Shown one piece after another: positions 35,456-43,981 of a stretch of 64,000 nt of DNA. The notes below the pieces were generated by a model. It was not told the origin of the DNA, searched no databases, and worked only from the letters and a program-made list of their open reading frames with translations. A program made the translations under genes and the position numbers. Source of the stretch: Sediminicola sp963974715 (GTDB taxonomy: Bacteria > Bacteroidota > Bacteroidia > Flavobacteriales > Flavobacteriaceae); the NCBI GenBank assembly GCA_963974715.1, contig CAXBDK010000004.1, positions 62,001 to 126,000 of the forward strand, written 5' to 3'. Position 1 is the first letter of the stretch. Each line of letters starts with the position of its first letter.

Positions 35456-36235
35456 CTAGTTTCTTGGAAAGAGCCCCACCTTAAAGACCATTGGTTCCTT
35501 TCCCATAATTTGAAATCCGGAATGAAGCTCATTTTGGGGCACGTTATATGGATAAAAGCTGATAGGTTCCATACAGACCATATTGGGGACTTCCGTCCAC
35601 AACATAAAATGACCAAAGCCTTCCGTTCGAACGGTGATGTCCTTTTTATCCGATAAAGTTACGGAATTGGTCCCTGGAACGTACAGGGCCCTGTTGCCTA
35701 CCGCTAGTACCTGGGAAAGTGATATGGTGGTGTCCCCAGCTTGTATGGTCGGTGATTCGGTATACAACTTAAAAGCGGGGTGATATCCCAACATAAAGGG
35801 CATTCCCAAATCGCCGGAAACGGTAAAAGTGATCATCAATCCGCCCTCAGCCAGTTCAAAGGATTTTTCAAAAACAAAATCATAGGGCCATGAAAGCCAT
35901 TGCTCTGTAGATTTCGCTGGAAATTTGGAATTCTCGACTGGTTGACCGGCAAAATATTCCTTTTTATAGACCGTTTTAGTGGCAGTACTTGAACAGGACC
36001 TATAGGGTATTTCCCTTAACAGACCGTGCTGGTCCTGAACTGCATCTCCCTTGGTGGTGGAAACCCTAAAATTTGCCTCATTGGTGGGACCGATGATAGG
36101 GAACATCTCGGTATCGGAACTTCGCCATCCCGGACTTCCCTTTTGGTGTATAAATTCATGGCCGGAAACGGCAAACCCAATAAGTTCTCCCGCCTCCACC
36201 CTAGCCACATATTCCTTAAATCGCAATTCGATCAT
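35456..36235 (-). CDS. Aldose 1-epimerase-like protein
   Basis: 259-residue galactose mutarotase-like fold. Motifs include FPIIGPTNEANF near residue 48, LGYHPAFKLYTESP in the middle, and MEPISFYPYNVPQNE. It is the shorter LacX-type branch, distinct from the lipoprotein mutarotase in the arabinose operon, and has no signal peptide. Such proteins act on hexose or hexose phosphate anomers. It starts 17 bp after the next gene's stop, so it may be co-transcribed with the PLP enzyme upstream. Confidence 0.82.
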   Translation of the reverse strand: MIELRFKEYVARVEAGELIGFAVSGHEFIHQKGSPGWRSSDTEMFPIIGPTNEANFRVSTTKGDAVQDQHGLLREIPYRSCSSTATKTVYKKEYFAGQPVENSKFPAKSTEQWLSWPYDFVFEKSFELAEGGLMITFTVSGDLGMPFMLGYHPAFKLYTESPTIQAGDTTISLSQVLAVGNRALYVPGTNSVTLSDKKDITVRTEGFGHFMLWTEVPNMVCMEPISFYPYNVPQNELHSGFQIMGKEPMVFKVGLFPRN

Positions 36236-36252
36236 ATATTCATTGGTTTAAT

Positions 36253-37239
36253 TCAATCCTCTTTTATAAATCCTTTTTCACGCATCCAATCGCCGTTGAA
36301 CATTTTACCGACATACCTACTTCCATGATCATGGAAAAGCACCACTACCACGTCCTCTTTTGTAAAATGTTCCTTTAATTGCAGCACCCCTTTAATGGCC
36401 GCTCCCGCCGAATTCCCCAAAAACATCGCCTCTTCCCTTACCAACTTTTGGGTATAGATGGCGGCATCCCTATCGGTGACCTTCGTAAAACCATCTATAA
36501 CATCAAAATTGACGTTCTTGGGGATAATATCTTCCCCAATGCCCTCGGTAGAATAGGGATAGATCTCGGCAGGGTCAAAAATTCCGGTCTCATGGTATTT
36601 TTTAAAAACGGATCCGTACGTATCCACTCCCCATATTTTTATTTTAGGATTCTTGGATTTTAGGTAGGTCCCTACCCCGGAAATGGTACCGCCTGTACCA
36701 ACGCCCACTACGAAATGGGTGACCCTACCTTCCGTCTGATCCCATATTTCCGGTCCGGTATGCAAAAAATGAGCTTTGGTATTGGAAAGGTTGTTGTACT
36801 GATCGGCATACCAGGAATTGGGAATTTCCCCGGCCAGTCTTTTCGCAGTGGAATAATAACTTCTTGGATCTTCCGGGGCCACTTCGGCAGGGCACACATG
36901 TACTTCGCTGCCCATGGCCTTGAGTATATCGATCTTTTCCTTCGACTGTTTATCGCTGATCACACATATCAGGGAATATCCCCTAACAATGGCGACCAGT
37001 GCCAACCCCATACCCGTGTTGCCGGAAGTAGCCTCTATGATGGTTCCGCCCGGAAGCAAAACCCCTTCTTCCTCCGCATCCAAGATCATCTGTAACGCCA
37101 TCCTATCCTTCACGGAATTGCCCGGGTTAAAGGTTTCATATTTTGCAAGTACCGGACACGGCAAATCTTCCGTTATCCGGTTCAACTTGACCAGGGGAGT
37201 ATTCCCTATGGTTCCCAAGATGTTCTTTTTGTACTCCAT
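36253..37239 (-). CDS. PLP-dependent cysteine synthase / cystathionine beta-synthase
   Basis: 328-residue fold type II PLP enzyme. The PLP Lys is in NPGNSVKDRMALQM, the substrate loop is EATSGNTGMGLAL, and the phosphate-binding loop is GVGTGGTISGVG. The PEDPRSYYSTAKRLAGE segment is typical of the cystathionine beta-synthase and CysM-like branch, which lacks the CBS domain here. It makes cysteine or cystathionine from serine derivatives. Substrate choice (O-acetylserine versus serine plus homocysteine) is not decided by sequence alone. Confidence 0.9.
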   Translation of the reverse strand: MEYKKNILGTIGNTPLVKLNRITEDLPCPVLAKYETFNPGNSVKDRMALQMILDAEEEGVLLPGGTIIEATSGNTGMGLALVAIVRGYSLICVISDKQSKEKIDILKAMGSEVHVCPAEVAPEDPRSYYSTAKRLAGEIPNSWYADQYNNLSNTKAHFLHTGPEIWDQTEGRVTHFVVGVGTGGTISGVGTYLKSKNPKIKIWGVDTYGSVFKKYHETGIFDPAEIYPYSTEGIGEDIIPKNVNFDVIDGFTKVTDRDAAIYTQKLVREEAMFLGNSAGAAIKGVLQLKEHFTKEDVVVVLFHDHGSRYVGKMFNGDWMREKGFIKED

Positions 37240-37315
37240 CGCTATATAAAGATAGGTATTCCTATTTTGCCGACAAAGCGGGCATTGCCCCTAAAAGCCC
37301 ATGACCTCCTGTAGA

Positions 37316-38557
37316 TCATTCGAACCTTATAGCCTTGACAGGGTCTATTTTGGTGATGATATAGGAGGGCAGCAATAACATAAGAAGACATAGTAAAAGA
37401 ACGCCCAAATTGAGGGTCAGGACCGCAAATAGGTCGATATGTACGGGAATGTACTCGATATAATATTCTTGGGGATTTGGAAATTTGAACATCTTGAACC
37501 GATCCTGAAGCCATAATAGCCCCAAACCTAGCAGGTTCCCCCAAAATAGGCCCACTGTGATCAGGTAAGCAGCATTGTAGAGAAAGACCTTACGGATGCT
37601 CCAATTATTGGTTCCCAATGCCTTGAGGATACCTATCATCTGGGTACGTTCCAAAATGAGCACCAATAGTGCGGTGATCATATTGATGCCGCCCACGATG
37701 ACCATGATGCCTATGATCAAGGCTATGTTAAAATCAAAAAGCCCGATCCACTCGAATATTTTATAATATTTATCCTGTATGTTCTGGCTGTTCAGATCCG
37801 AAAGCGTCTTCCCATAAATTTCCTTTGTTTTTTGATCTATTTCATCGAAATCGTTCAGGAACACCTCAAAATTGCCCACTTGATCAGGTTTCCATCCGTT
37901 CATACGTTGGATATGCCGGATATCAACAAAGAGATAGTTGCTGTCGAATTCCTCGAACCCGCTGTCGTAAATCCCCACAATCTTGAACTTTCGTTGGTTA
38001 GGGGTCTTGGATGGGTCATCATCTTTTAGAAAAAAAGTGAAAAAGGTATCATCCAGTCCCAATTGGAGTTTGTTGGACAATATTTGCGATATGAGTACTT
38101 CTTCGTTTAAGCTCCCCTTATAATCGGGCACCCTTCCCGCTACCAAGTATTCCTTAAAGGAATCCCAACGGTAATCTTGGCCCACACCTTTTGCAATAAT
38201 TCCCTCAAAGGTCTTTTCCGTTCGGATTATCCCCCCCTTGCTGGCTACTGCCTGTACATGAAGAATGCCGTCCACGGTGGTAAACTTGGGATAAAAATCC
38301 TGTTTTAGGGAAACGGGCAGTACGGAAACATCGGAGCTATTGTTATCGTAATTGTATATCTGTACATGCCCGTTAAAGGCGGCCACCTTTTCCCGGATCT
38401 TATTTTTTAGGCCCACCCCGGTCGCAATGGCTATCAACATCATGATCACCCCCAGTGCTATGGCCGCAATGGCGATTTTTATAATTGGTGCGGATATACT
38501 ACTTTTATGCTCCTTGCCCTTTATAAGGCGTTTGGCAATATAATATTCTAAATTCAA
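37316..38557 (-). CDS. LolC/E-type ABC transporter permease
   Basis: 413 residues of the FtsX/MacB permease family. One membrane helix near residues 25-48, a large periplasmic domain, and three helices in the C-terminal FtsX domain (about 275-300, 325-345, 370-395). Begins LEYYIAKRLIKGKEHKSS as in lipoprotein-releasing LolC/LolE proteins. The start codon is TTG at 38557, with no ATG available before the conserved N-terminus. It is divergent from the NamZ gene with only 3 bp between start codons. A matching ATPase is not adjacent. Confidence 0.88.
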   Translation of the reverse strand: MNLEYYIAKRLIKGKEHKSSISAPIIKIAIAAIALGVIMMLIAIATGVGLKNKIREKVAAFNGHVQIYNYDNNSSDVSVLPVSLKQDFYPKFTTVDGILHVQAVASKGGIIRTEKTFEGIIAKGVGQDYRWDSFKEYLVAGRVPDYKGSLNEEVLISQILSNKLQLGLDDTFFTFFLKDDDPSKTPNQRKFKIVGIYDSGFEEFDSNYLFVDIRHIQRMNGWKPDQVGNFEVFLNDFDEIDQKTKEIYGKTLSDLNSQNIQDKYYKIFEWIGLFDFNIALIIGIMVIVGGINMITALLVLILERTQMIGILKALGTNNWSIRKVFLYNAAYLITVGLFWGNLLGLGLLWLQDRFKMFKFPNPQEYYIEYIPVHIDLFAVLTLNLGVLLLCLLMLLLPSYIITKIDPVKAIRFE

Positions 38558-38560
38558 TCC

Positions 38561-39808
38561 ATGGGTTTTTTATCCGTTTTCAAAAATACAGTTTTATTGT
38601 CGGTTTTAATACTTTCTTCCTGTGGAAACCAACAGGCTACCGTCAGGCCCGATAGCGAAACCGCTTTGATGGAAAGACCGGTGTTGGATCACGTACCTTC
38701 CGACTCTTTGATAATTGCCTCCAACAGAACGGAAATGTACCTTCCTTTGTTAAGGGGCAAAAAGGTTGCCGTAGTGGCCAATCAGACCAGTGTGATCTTT
38801 ACCCCTAATGGAACGGTACATTTGGTAGATTCCCTTGTTTCCCTCCAGATCGACATTAAAAAGGTATTCGCTCCCGAGCATGGGTTCAGGGGCGAGGCAG
38901 ATGCAGGGGAGACCGTAAAGGACGGGGTGGACAATAAGACCAACTTGTCCCTTATTTCCCTTTATGGCAAAAACAAAAAACCCACCGACAAACAACTCGA
39001 GGACGTAGAGGTGGTGCTTTTTGACATACAGGATGTTGGGGTGCGCTTTTATACCTATATCGCAACCTTACAGCTTGTAATGGAAGCCTGTGCCAAAAAT
39101 AATATCCCCATTGTGGTGCTGGACAGGCCAAATCCCAATGCCCATTATATCGATGGCCCCACCATGGAAACGGAACATTCAAGTTTTTTGGGAATGGCTC
39201 CCATCCCATTGGTATATGGCATGACCATAGGCGAATATGCACAAATGTTAAACGGCGAAGGATGGTTGGACGGAGGCCGGAAAGCAGCGCTAACCGTTAT
39301 ACCTTTGGAAAATTTTACGCACCGAACGCCCTATAAAATTCCCATCAGACCTTCCCCCAACCTCCCCAACGATAAAAGTATCAACCTCTATCCCAGTTTG
39401 GGGCTGTTCGAAGGTACCTATATCAACGCCGGTAGGGGAACGGAATTTCAGTTCCAGCGATACGGCGCTTCCTTCCTGGACAGCACCGTCTACGATTTTT
39501 CCTATGTTCCCCAACCAAACTTTGGTTCCAACGATCCAAAGGAAAAAGGCAAACGCTGTTATGGAAAAGACCTATCGAACGTTGCCGAACTCGATCAAGT
39601 TTCCCTTGCCTGGCTCTTAGATGCCTATACCAACTGTACGGATAAGGGAAAATTTTTTAACCAAAGTTCCTTTACCAAACATTCAGGGACCGAAAAACTA
39701 CAGAAACTCATAGAAGCGGGCGTTTCCGAAGCGGCCATAAAGGAAACTTGGCAACCAGATCTGGAAAAGTTCAAAAAGATCAGGAAGCCCTATCTGATCT
39801 ATCCGTAA
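38561..39808 (+). CDS. NamZ-like exo-beta-N-acetylmuramidase lipoprotein (DUF1343, GH171)
   Basis: 415 residues starting with a lipoprotein signal (LLSVLILSSCGN, Cys about 21). DUF1343 motifs: VAVVANQTSV, FAPEHGFRGEADAGE, VVLFDIQDVGVRFYTYI, LDRPNPNAHYIDGP and GRGTEFQFQRYGA. Family members release terminal N-acetylmuramic acid from peptidoglycan fragments. It is attached to the periplasmic or outer-membrane side. The 5' end nearly abuts lolE, and the 3' end overlaps the fatty acid hydroxylase gene tail-to-tail by 29 bp. Confidence 0.9.
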   Translation: MGFLSVFKNTVLLSVLILSSCGNQQATVRPDSETALMERPVLDHVPSDSLIIASNRTEMYLPLLRGKKVAVVANQTSVIFTPNGTVHLVDSLVSLQIDIKKVFAPEHGFRGEADAGETVKDGVDNKTNLSLISLYGKNKKPTDKQLEDVEVVLFDIQDVGVRFYTYIATLQLVMEACAKNNIPIVVLDRPNPNAHYIDGPTMETEHSSFLGMAPIPLVYGMTIGEYAQMLNGEGWLDGGRKAALTVIPLENFTHRTPYKIPIRPSPNLPNDKSINLYPSLGLFEGTYINAGRGTEFQFQRYGASFLDSTVYDFSYVPQPNFGSNDPKEKGKRCYGKDLSNVAELDQVSLAWLLDAYTNCTDKGKFFNQSSFTKHSGTEKLQKLIEAGVSEAAIKETWQPDLEKFKKIRKPYLIYP

Positions 39809-40670
39809 AGCGAATTCCACCACCACTGGTTTTTGGAACCGGAGCCTTGTTGGACGGAACCACATATCTATTGAAAGGAATCCCCAGTAGTAGCTTGATC
39901 TTTGAATTGGCAACCGTATCGGGATAGGTGTCCACCCCGTAAACTATTTTTTTTGGGTCCATTTTTGTAAATGTCCCGAACATTCGGTCCCATACCGAAA
40001 AGATATTTCCATAATTACTATCGGTATACGGCAGTACATAGTGGTGGTGCACCTTGTGCATGTTGGGAGATACGATGGCCCAGCTGATAAGATCGTCCAA
40101 TTTTTCGGGCAATGTTATATTGGCATGGTTGAACTGGGAGAATACAACGGACAGTGACTGGTACAACATTATGATGCCTACGGGCGCACCTAGTATGAAT
40201 ACCCCAAAACAGGTAAATATAAAGCGGATCGCGCTTTCTCCCGGATGGTGGCGATTGGCCGTAGTGGTATCTACATGGTTATCCGTATGGTGGATCAAAT
40301 GAAAGCCCCACAGTACCTTGACCTTATGCTGTACCCAATGGGCCAGCCAAGCCCCTATGAGGTCCAAAATGAGCAGTCCGAGAATTATTTTTGCCCAAAG
40401 AGGAGCTCCATCCAACCATTGAAGCAGTCCAAAATGATTGGCAACCGTCCAGTCACTTGTTTTCAAAAGTAAAAATGCCAATATAAAATTTACCATTACC
40501 GTCGTAAGCGTAAAAAAAATATTGATGCTCCCATGTCGCCATTTTTTATAATCGAACCGGAACAGCGGAACCGCATATTCCAACAGCCAAAAAAAAGCGA
40601 TCCCGAACACCAAGATAGCACTGCGGTGTAAGGAAGGAATCGTTTCAAAATAATCCATAACGCTTTCCAT
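39780..40670 (-). CDS. Fatty acid hydroxylase / sterol desaturase family membrane protein
   Basis: 296 residues (or 292 from ATG 40658), four or five hydrophobic helices, and the histidine clusters of di-iron membrane oxygenases: HWVQHKVKVLWGFHLIHH, TTTANRHHPGE and HKVHHHYVLPYTDSNYG. Bacteroidetes members modify fatty acyl chains or carotenoids; the exact substrate is unknown. Its stop codon lies inside the NamZ gene on the opposite strand (29-bp overlap). Confidence 0.88.
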   Translation of the reverse strand: MESVMDYFETIPSLHRSAILVFGIAFFWLLEYAVPLFRFDYKKWRHGSINIFFTLTTVMVNFILAFLLLKTSDWTVANHFGLLQWLDGAPLWAKIILGLLILDLIGAWLAHWVQHKVKVLWGFHLIHHTDNHVDTTTANRHHPGESAIRFIFTCFGVFILGAPVGIIMLYQSLSVVFSQFNHANITLPEKLDDLISWAIVSPNMHKVHHHYVLPYTDSNYGNIFSVWDRMFGTFTKMDPKKIVYGVDTYPDTVANSKIKLLLGIPFNRYVVPSNKAPVPKTSGGGIRFTDRSDRAS

Positions 40671-40753
40671 ATCTGCAAGATAAGGAAGGTAGTGGTATTT
40701 TCAAATAAAAATAAATGGACAAAAGAACTAGGGAAACCTGTCGGCCCAGATCA

Positions 40754-41248
40754 TCACAAGGGCAATCGCTTCTTCATTTCCTCCACAATATTGAAGGCCG
40801 CAGGGCAAATGGCCACATTCTGAAGCGTCAATTTTGAAATCTGCTGGAACTTTTTGCGATCTGTATGGGGGAACTCCTTACACGCCTTGGGCCGCACATC
40901 GTAGATGGAACAATAATTATCGGCATCCAGAAAAGTGCACGGAAGCTTCTGTAGCACAAGGTCGTTGTCCTCGTCGATCCTTAAATGGGCCTCTATAAAT
41001 TTTTGTGGTTTCAAACGCAGATGCTTTGCGATCCTTTCCACATCGGAAGACGTAAATAAGGGGCCGGTGGTCTTACAACAATTGGCACACGCCAAACAGT
41101 CGGTTTTTTTAAATTCCTCCCCATGTAGTTCCTTCATGGTATGATCAAGCGATTTTGGAGGTTTGGCACGGAGCTTGGCAAAGTATTTTATGTTCGCCGA
41201 ATTTTTCTCACGGGCCTTTTGCGGTAATTGCCTTAAGACTTCCTCCAT
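40754..41248 (-). CDS. YkgJ-family cysteine cluster protein
   Basis: 164 residues. The zinc or iron-sulfur type cysteine cluster is CLACANCCKTTGPLF followed by LPCTFLDADNYCSIYD and RPKACKEFPH. Proteins of this family (UPF0153/YkgJ) are widespread with no firm function. The rest is charged and helical. It is divergent from the methyltransferase gene by 62 bp. Confidence 0.85.
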   Translation of the reverse strand: MEEVLRQLPQKAREKNSANIKYFAKLRAKPPKSLDHTMKELHGEEFKKTDCLACANCCKTTGPLFTSSDVERIAKHLRLKPQKFIEAHLRIDEDNDLVLQKLPCTFLDADNYCSIYDVRPKACKEFPHTDRKKFQQISKLTLQNVAICPAAFNIVEEMKKRLPL

Positions 41249-41310
41249 GTCAAATAAACTTTTAAAAGTTGGTCAAAAGTCCCACATTTGTACGGAAATT
41301 ACAAATTAAA

Positions 41311-42027
41311 ATGGACGAGGATATTTTTGGGCAGGCCATCCATGATTACCATGTGGGCCAATATACGGAAGATATAAAGACCTATTCGTCCTTGGATGAG
41401 GAGGACGTCATCCCCGTTCCATATCTTTTTAGGGATTTTGATGCAATGCCCCCGCTGGAAAAAAAAGCACTTTCCCTATGCAAGGGCAAGATTCTGGACA
41501 TCGGGTGCGGTGCCGGGAGCCATAGTTTATATTTACAAAATAAAGGATATATGGTCACTGGTCTTGATCGTTCCGAAAGGGCGGTGGAAACATGTAGGCT
41601 CCGTGGCCTTTCGCATACAGTGATATCGGACATTTTCACTTTTAACAATGGCCCTTTTGATACCCTGCTCATGCTTATGAACGGGATAGGCATTGTTGGG
41701 GAACTTAGATATCTGGGTGAATTCCTTACCCATCTCAAGACCTTGTTGCGGCCGGGGGGACAGGTACTTCTTGATTCGAGCGATATCATCTATATGTTCG
41801 AATCGGATGAGGATGACGGGGGATACTGGATTCCCGACACCCCTGCTTACTATGGCGAAGTAACATTTACCATGCACTATAAAAAGAACCGTACACCTCC
41901 CTTTCAATGGTTGTATGTGGACTACAACACCTTACAACGGGCCGCCCTTCATGCAGATTTTCACTGTGAGCTTGTTGGGGAGGGTTCCCATTATGATTAT
42001 CTTGCACGACTTAGCCTGCCCTTATAA
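41311..42027 (+). CDS. Class I SAM-dependent methyltransferase
   Basis: 238 residues from ATG 41311 (MDEDIFGQAIHDYHVG), preferred over the upstream in-frame ATG at 41269. SAM-binding motif I is ILDIGCGAGSHSLYLQ, motif II GYMVTGLDRSERAVE, and the post-motif region LLMLMNGIGIVGEL. The substrate cannot be inferred; small molecules are likely. It stands alone between divergent YkgJ and the metalloprotease gene. Confidence 0.88.
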   Translation: MDEDIFGQAIHDYHVGQYTEDIKTYSSLDEEDVIPVPYLFRDFDAMPPLEKKALSLCKGKILDIGCGAGSHSLYLQNKGYMVTGLDRSERAVETCRLRGLSHTVISDIFTFNNGPFDTLLMLMNGIGIVGELRYLGEFLTHLKTLLRPGGQVLLDSSDIIYMFESDEDDGGYWIPDTPAYYGEVTFTMHYKKNRTPPFQWLYVDYNTLQRAALHADFHCELVGEGSHYDYLARLSLPL

Positions 42028-42095
42028 TAGAACTTTTATGGGAGCGTTATCGTATGTGAGGGTATTGGAACCATGGATTACCTGAAATACGCTTT

Positions 42096-42938
42096 ATGAA
42101 AAAAAAATATTCTTTGGCCCTTGCCCTTCTAATGATGGTTCTCATCAACTGTTCCAAGGATTCTTCTGATGGAAATATAGAGGAAACCGGCGGACAGTTG
42201 GACAAGAGTGCAAATCTAATGACCACGGGAGATTCTGCCAACGACCTGCTTTCCAATAGCCATTATGATCGGTTATTGCTGGAAATCGCCTACGTGGAAG
42301 GGTTCAGGCCCATCGCACGTACCGAAAGCGATGTGCTGGAATTTATAAGGGAGGTAACCTTTAAGCAGAACATTGAAGTTACCTACAACAGCTTGCCCTC
42401 GCCTGGGGAAGAGACCCTCACCATTGCCGAAATAGACGATCTGGAAACCCAAAACCGGACCCTTTTCAATACGGACGATGCGGTGGCCATTTATATTTAT
42501 TTTGCGGATGCCCCTTTCGAGGGTGACGATCCGGACAGTGATCTGGTGACCCTCGGTGCGGTCTACCGCAATACCTCTATGGTCATCTATGCATCCTCGG
42601 CCCAAAAATTGGCGGCAACGAGCTCCCTTATAACCTCAGCGACCATTGAGACCGCAACAATGCAGCACGAATTTGGCCATTTATTGGGATTGGTAAATTT
42701 GGGAACCGACATGGTAAATGCACATGAATCCAATGAAACGGATGAAAATGGGGATGCGGTTACCGGAACCAATGGCGAGCCATCGGGAAACAGTCATTGC
42801 AACGTAGATGGTTGCCTAATGTCGGCAGAGCTCGAATTTACGCTGGGAATGAAGAGGATGCTTACCGCAAAAAACGGTGCGGTGCCCGTCCTGGATGCCG
42901 AATGCCTGCGCGACCTTCGGGCCAACGGGGGTAGATAG
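42096..42938 (+). CDS. Putative zinc metalloprotease lipoprotein
   Basis: 280 residues with a lipoprotein signal (LALLMMVLINCSKDSS, Cys about 19). A metzincin-like zinc motif is present: MQHEFGHLLGLVN, His191-Glu192-xx-His195, with Asn where gluzincins or metzincins usually have the third His. The following NAHESNETDENGD and HCNVDGCLMSAELE could supply another ligand and a Met-turn-like CLM. It resembles surface peptidases of Bacteroidetes, but substrate and activity are open. Monocistronic. Confidence 0.78.
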   Translation: MKKKYSLALALLMMVLINCSKDSSDGNIEETGGQLDKSANLMTTGDSANDLLSNSHYDRLLLEIAYVEGFRPIARTESDVLEFIREVTFKQNIEVTYNSLPSPGEETLTIAEIDDLETQNRTLFNTDDAVAIYIYFADAPFEGDDPDSDLVTLGAVYRNTSMVIYASSAQKLAATSSLITSATIETATMQHEFGHLLGLVNLGTDMVNAHESNETDENGDAVTGTNGEPSGNSHCNVDGCLMSAELEFTLGMKRMLTAKNGAVPVLDAECLRDLRANGGR

Positions 42939-42979
42939 TTACGCAGTGTCCTATTGGTTAAATAGCAATTGATGATACT

Positions 42980-43612
42980 TTATGGGATGTTCAGATATTT
43001 GTGGGTCTGCAACGAAACTTTCCATTTCGGATTTTTCATGACATAATCCACGATCAAAGGGACCATTTTGTCACGGACGCTCCATTCGGGCTGTAAGTAA
43101 AGGATACATTCCTTGTTGACCAAGGCCGCCTGCTCTTCGGCAAAGATAAGATCATGTTTGTTGTAAACGATCATCTTAAGTTCATGGGCCACGTGATAAA
43201 TTTCTTTTTCCGGCAGTTTGTTCTTTTTTGGGGAAAGGCAGATCCAGTCCCAAATGCCCGTTAGCGCATAGGCCCCCGATGTTTCTATATGGACCTGCAG
43301 GCCCTTGGCCTTTAGGGCGGAGGTCAACGGAAGCATATTCCATGTAAGGGGTTCCCCACCGGTAACCACAATGGTATCGGAAAATTTGGCCGCATTGGCC
43401 ACAATGGCGTCTACAGCCGTGGGCGGATGGGTATCCGCATTCCAGCTTTCCTTTACATCGCACCAATGGCAGCCCACATCACAGCCGCCCACCCTAATAA
43501 AATAGGCGGCGGTTCCCTTATGGAACCCTTCACCTTGGATGGTATAGAATTCCTCCATTAAGGGCAATAGCACCCCTTGATCTACCAATGACAAAACTTC
43601 TTCTTTCAACAT
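42980..43612 (-). CDS. queE: 7-carboxy-7-deazaguanine synthase QueE
   Basis: Radical SAM enzyme making the 7-deazaguanine core for queuosine. 210 residues. The iron-sulfur motif is Cys44-x3-Cys48-x2-Cys51 (GGCDVGCHWCDVKESW), preceded by EFYTIQGEGFHKGTAAYFIR; TGGEPLTW binds SAM. The rest of the pathway (queC, queD, queF) is not in the window. Single gene, read toward the metalloprotease. Confidence 0.94.
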   Translation of the reverse strand: MLKEEVLSLVDQGVLLPLMEEFYTIQGEGFHKGTAAYFIRVGGCDVGCHWCDVKESWNADTHPPTAVDAIVANAAKFSDTIVVTGGEPLTWNMLPLTSALKAKGLQVHIETSGAYALTGIWDWICLSPKKNKLPEKEIYHVAHELKMIVYNKHDLIFAEEQAALVNKECILYLQPEWSVRDKMVPLIVDYVMKNPKWKVSLQTHKYLNIP

Positions 43613-43759
43613 GGCCGCAAAGATACGATAACCCTTGGAATATTTTATGGGTCGGATATCCCCTCCTTAATTCGGAATTTGCGAACACATGAACCTTTTA
43701 GGAGCTTATAAGTTCTACGACCAGGCTAAAAATTTTGCATGATAACGCCCAATTAAGGA

Positions 43760-43866
43760 GTCAACGACACCGGAGCAAGCTCGCAAGTTATAGGAAGGAA
43801 GGCGATCATCACATTTCGACGGAATCCCTCCCTGGCGTGAAGCACTTAAATCTCGATTATCGAGTA
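43760..43866. repeat. Intergenic repeat element, copy 2
   Basis: Shares the GTCAAC, CGGAGCAAGCTCGC, ACATTTCGAC and TTAAATCTCGATTATCGAGTA landmarks with 9492-9587, in the same order and spacing. The middle is diverged: the second hairpin is no longer perfect. It occupies the centre of the 370-bp gap between queE and the ada promoter; the rest of that gap shows no gene. Confidence 0.6.
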
Positions 43867-43931
43867 GAGCACCTATGGTTGTGATATTTACGTAGAATCC
43901 ATACCTTCTTGGTAATTTCGCAAGAATCGGG

Positions 43932-43962
43932 TTTTACCGGTCCCGATCGCCCTATATCTTTG
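43932..43962 (+). promoter_or_regulatory. Probable promoter of the ada operon
   Basis: TTTT (43932-43935), 19 nt, and an exact TAnnTTTG -7 element TATCTTTG (43955-43962) lie 20 bp before the ada start. Overlapping it, ATCGGG and CCCGAT form an inverted repeat around 43926-43947 that could be an operator. No E. coli-type Ada box is seen. Confidence 0.55.
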
Positions 43963-43981
43963 TCCGTATAAAATATAAGAA

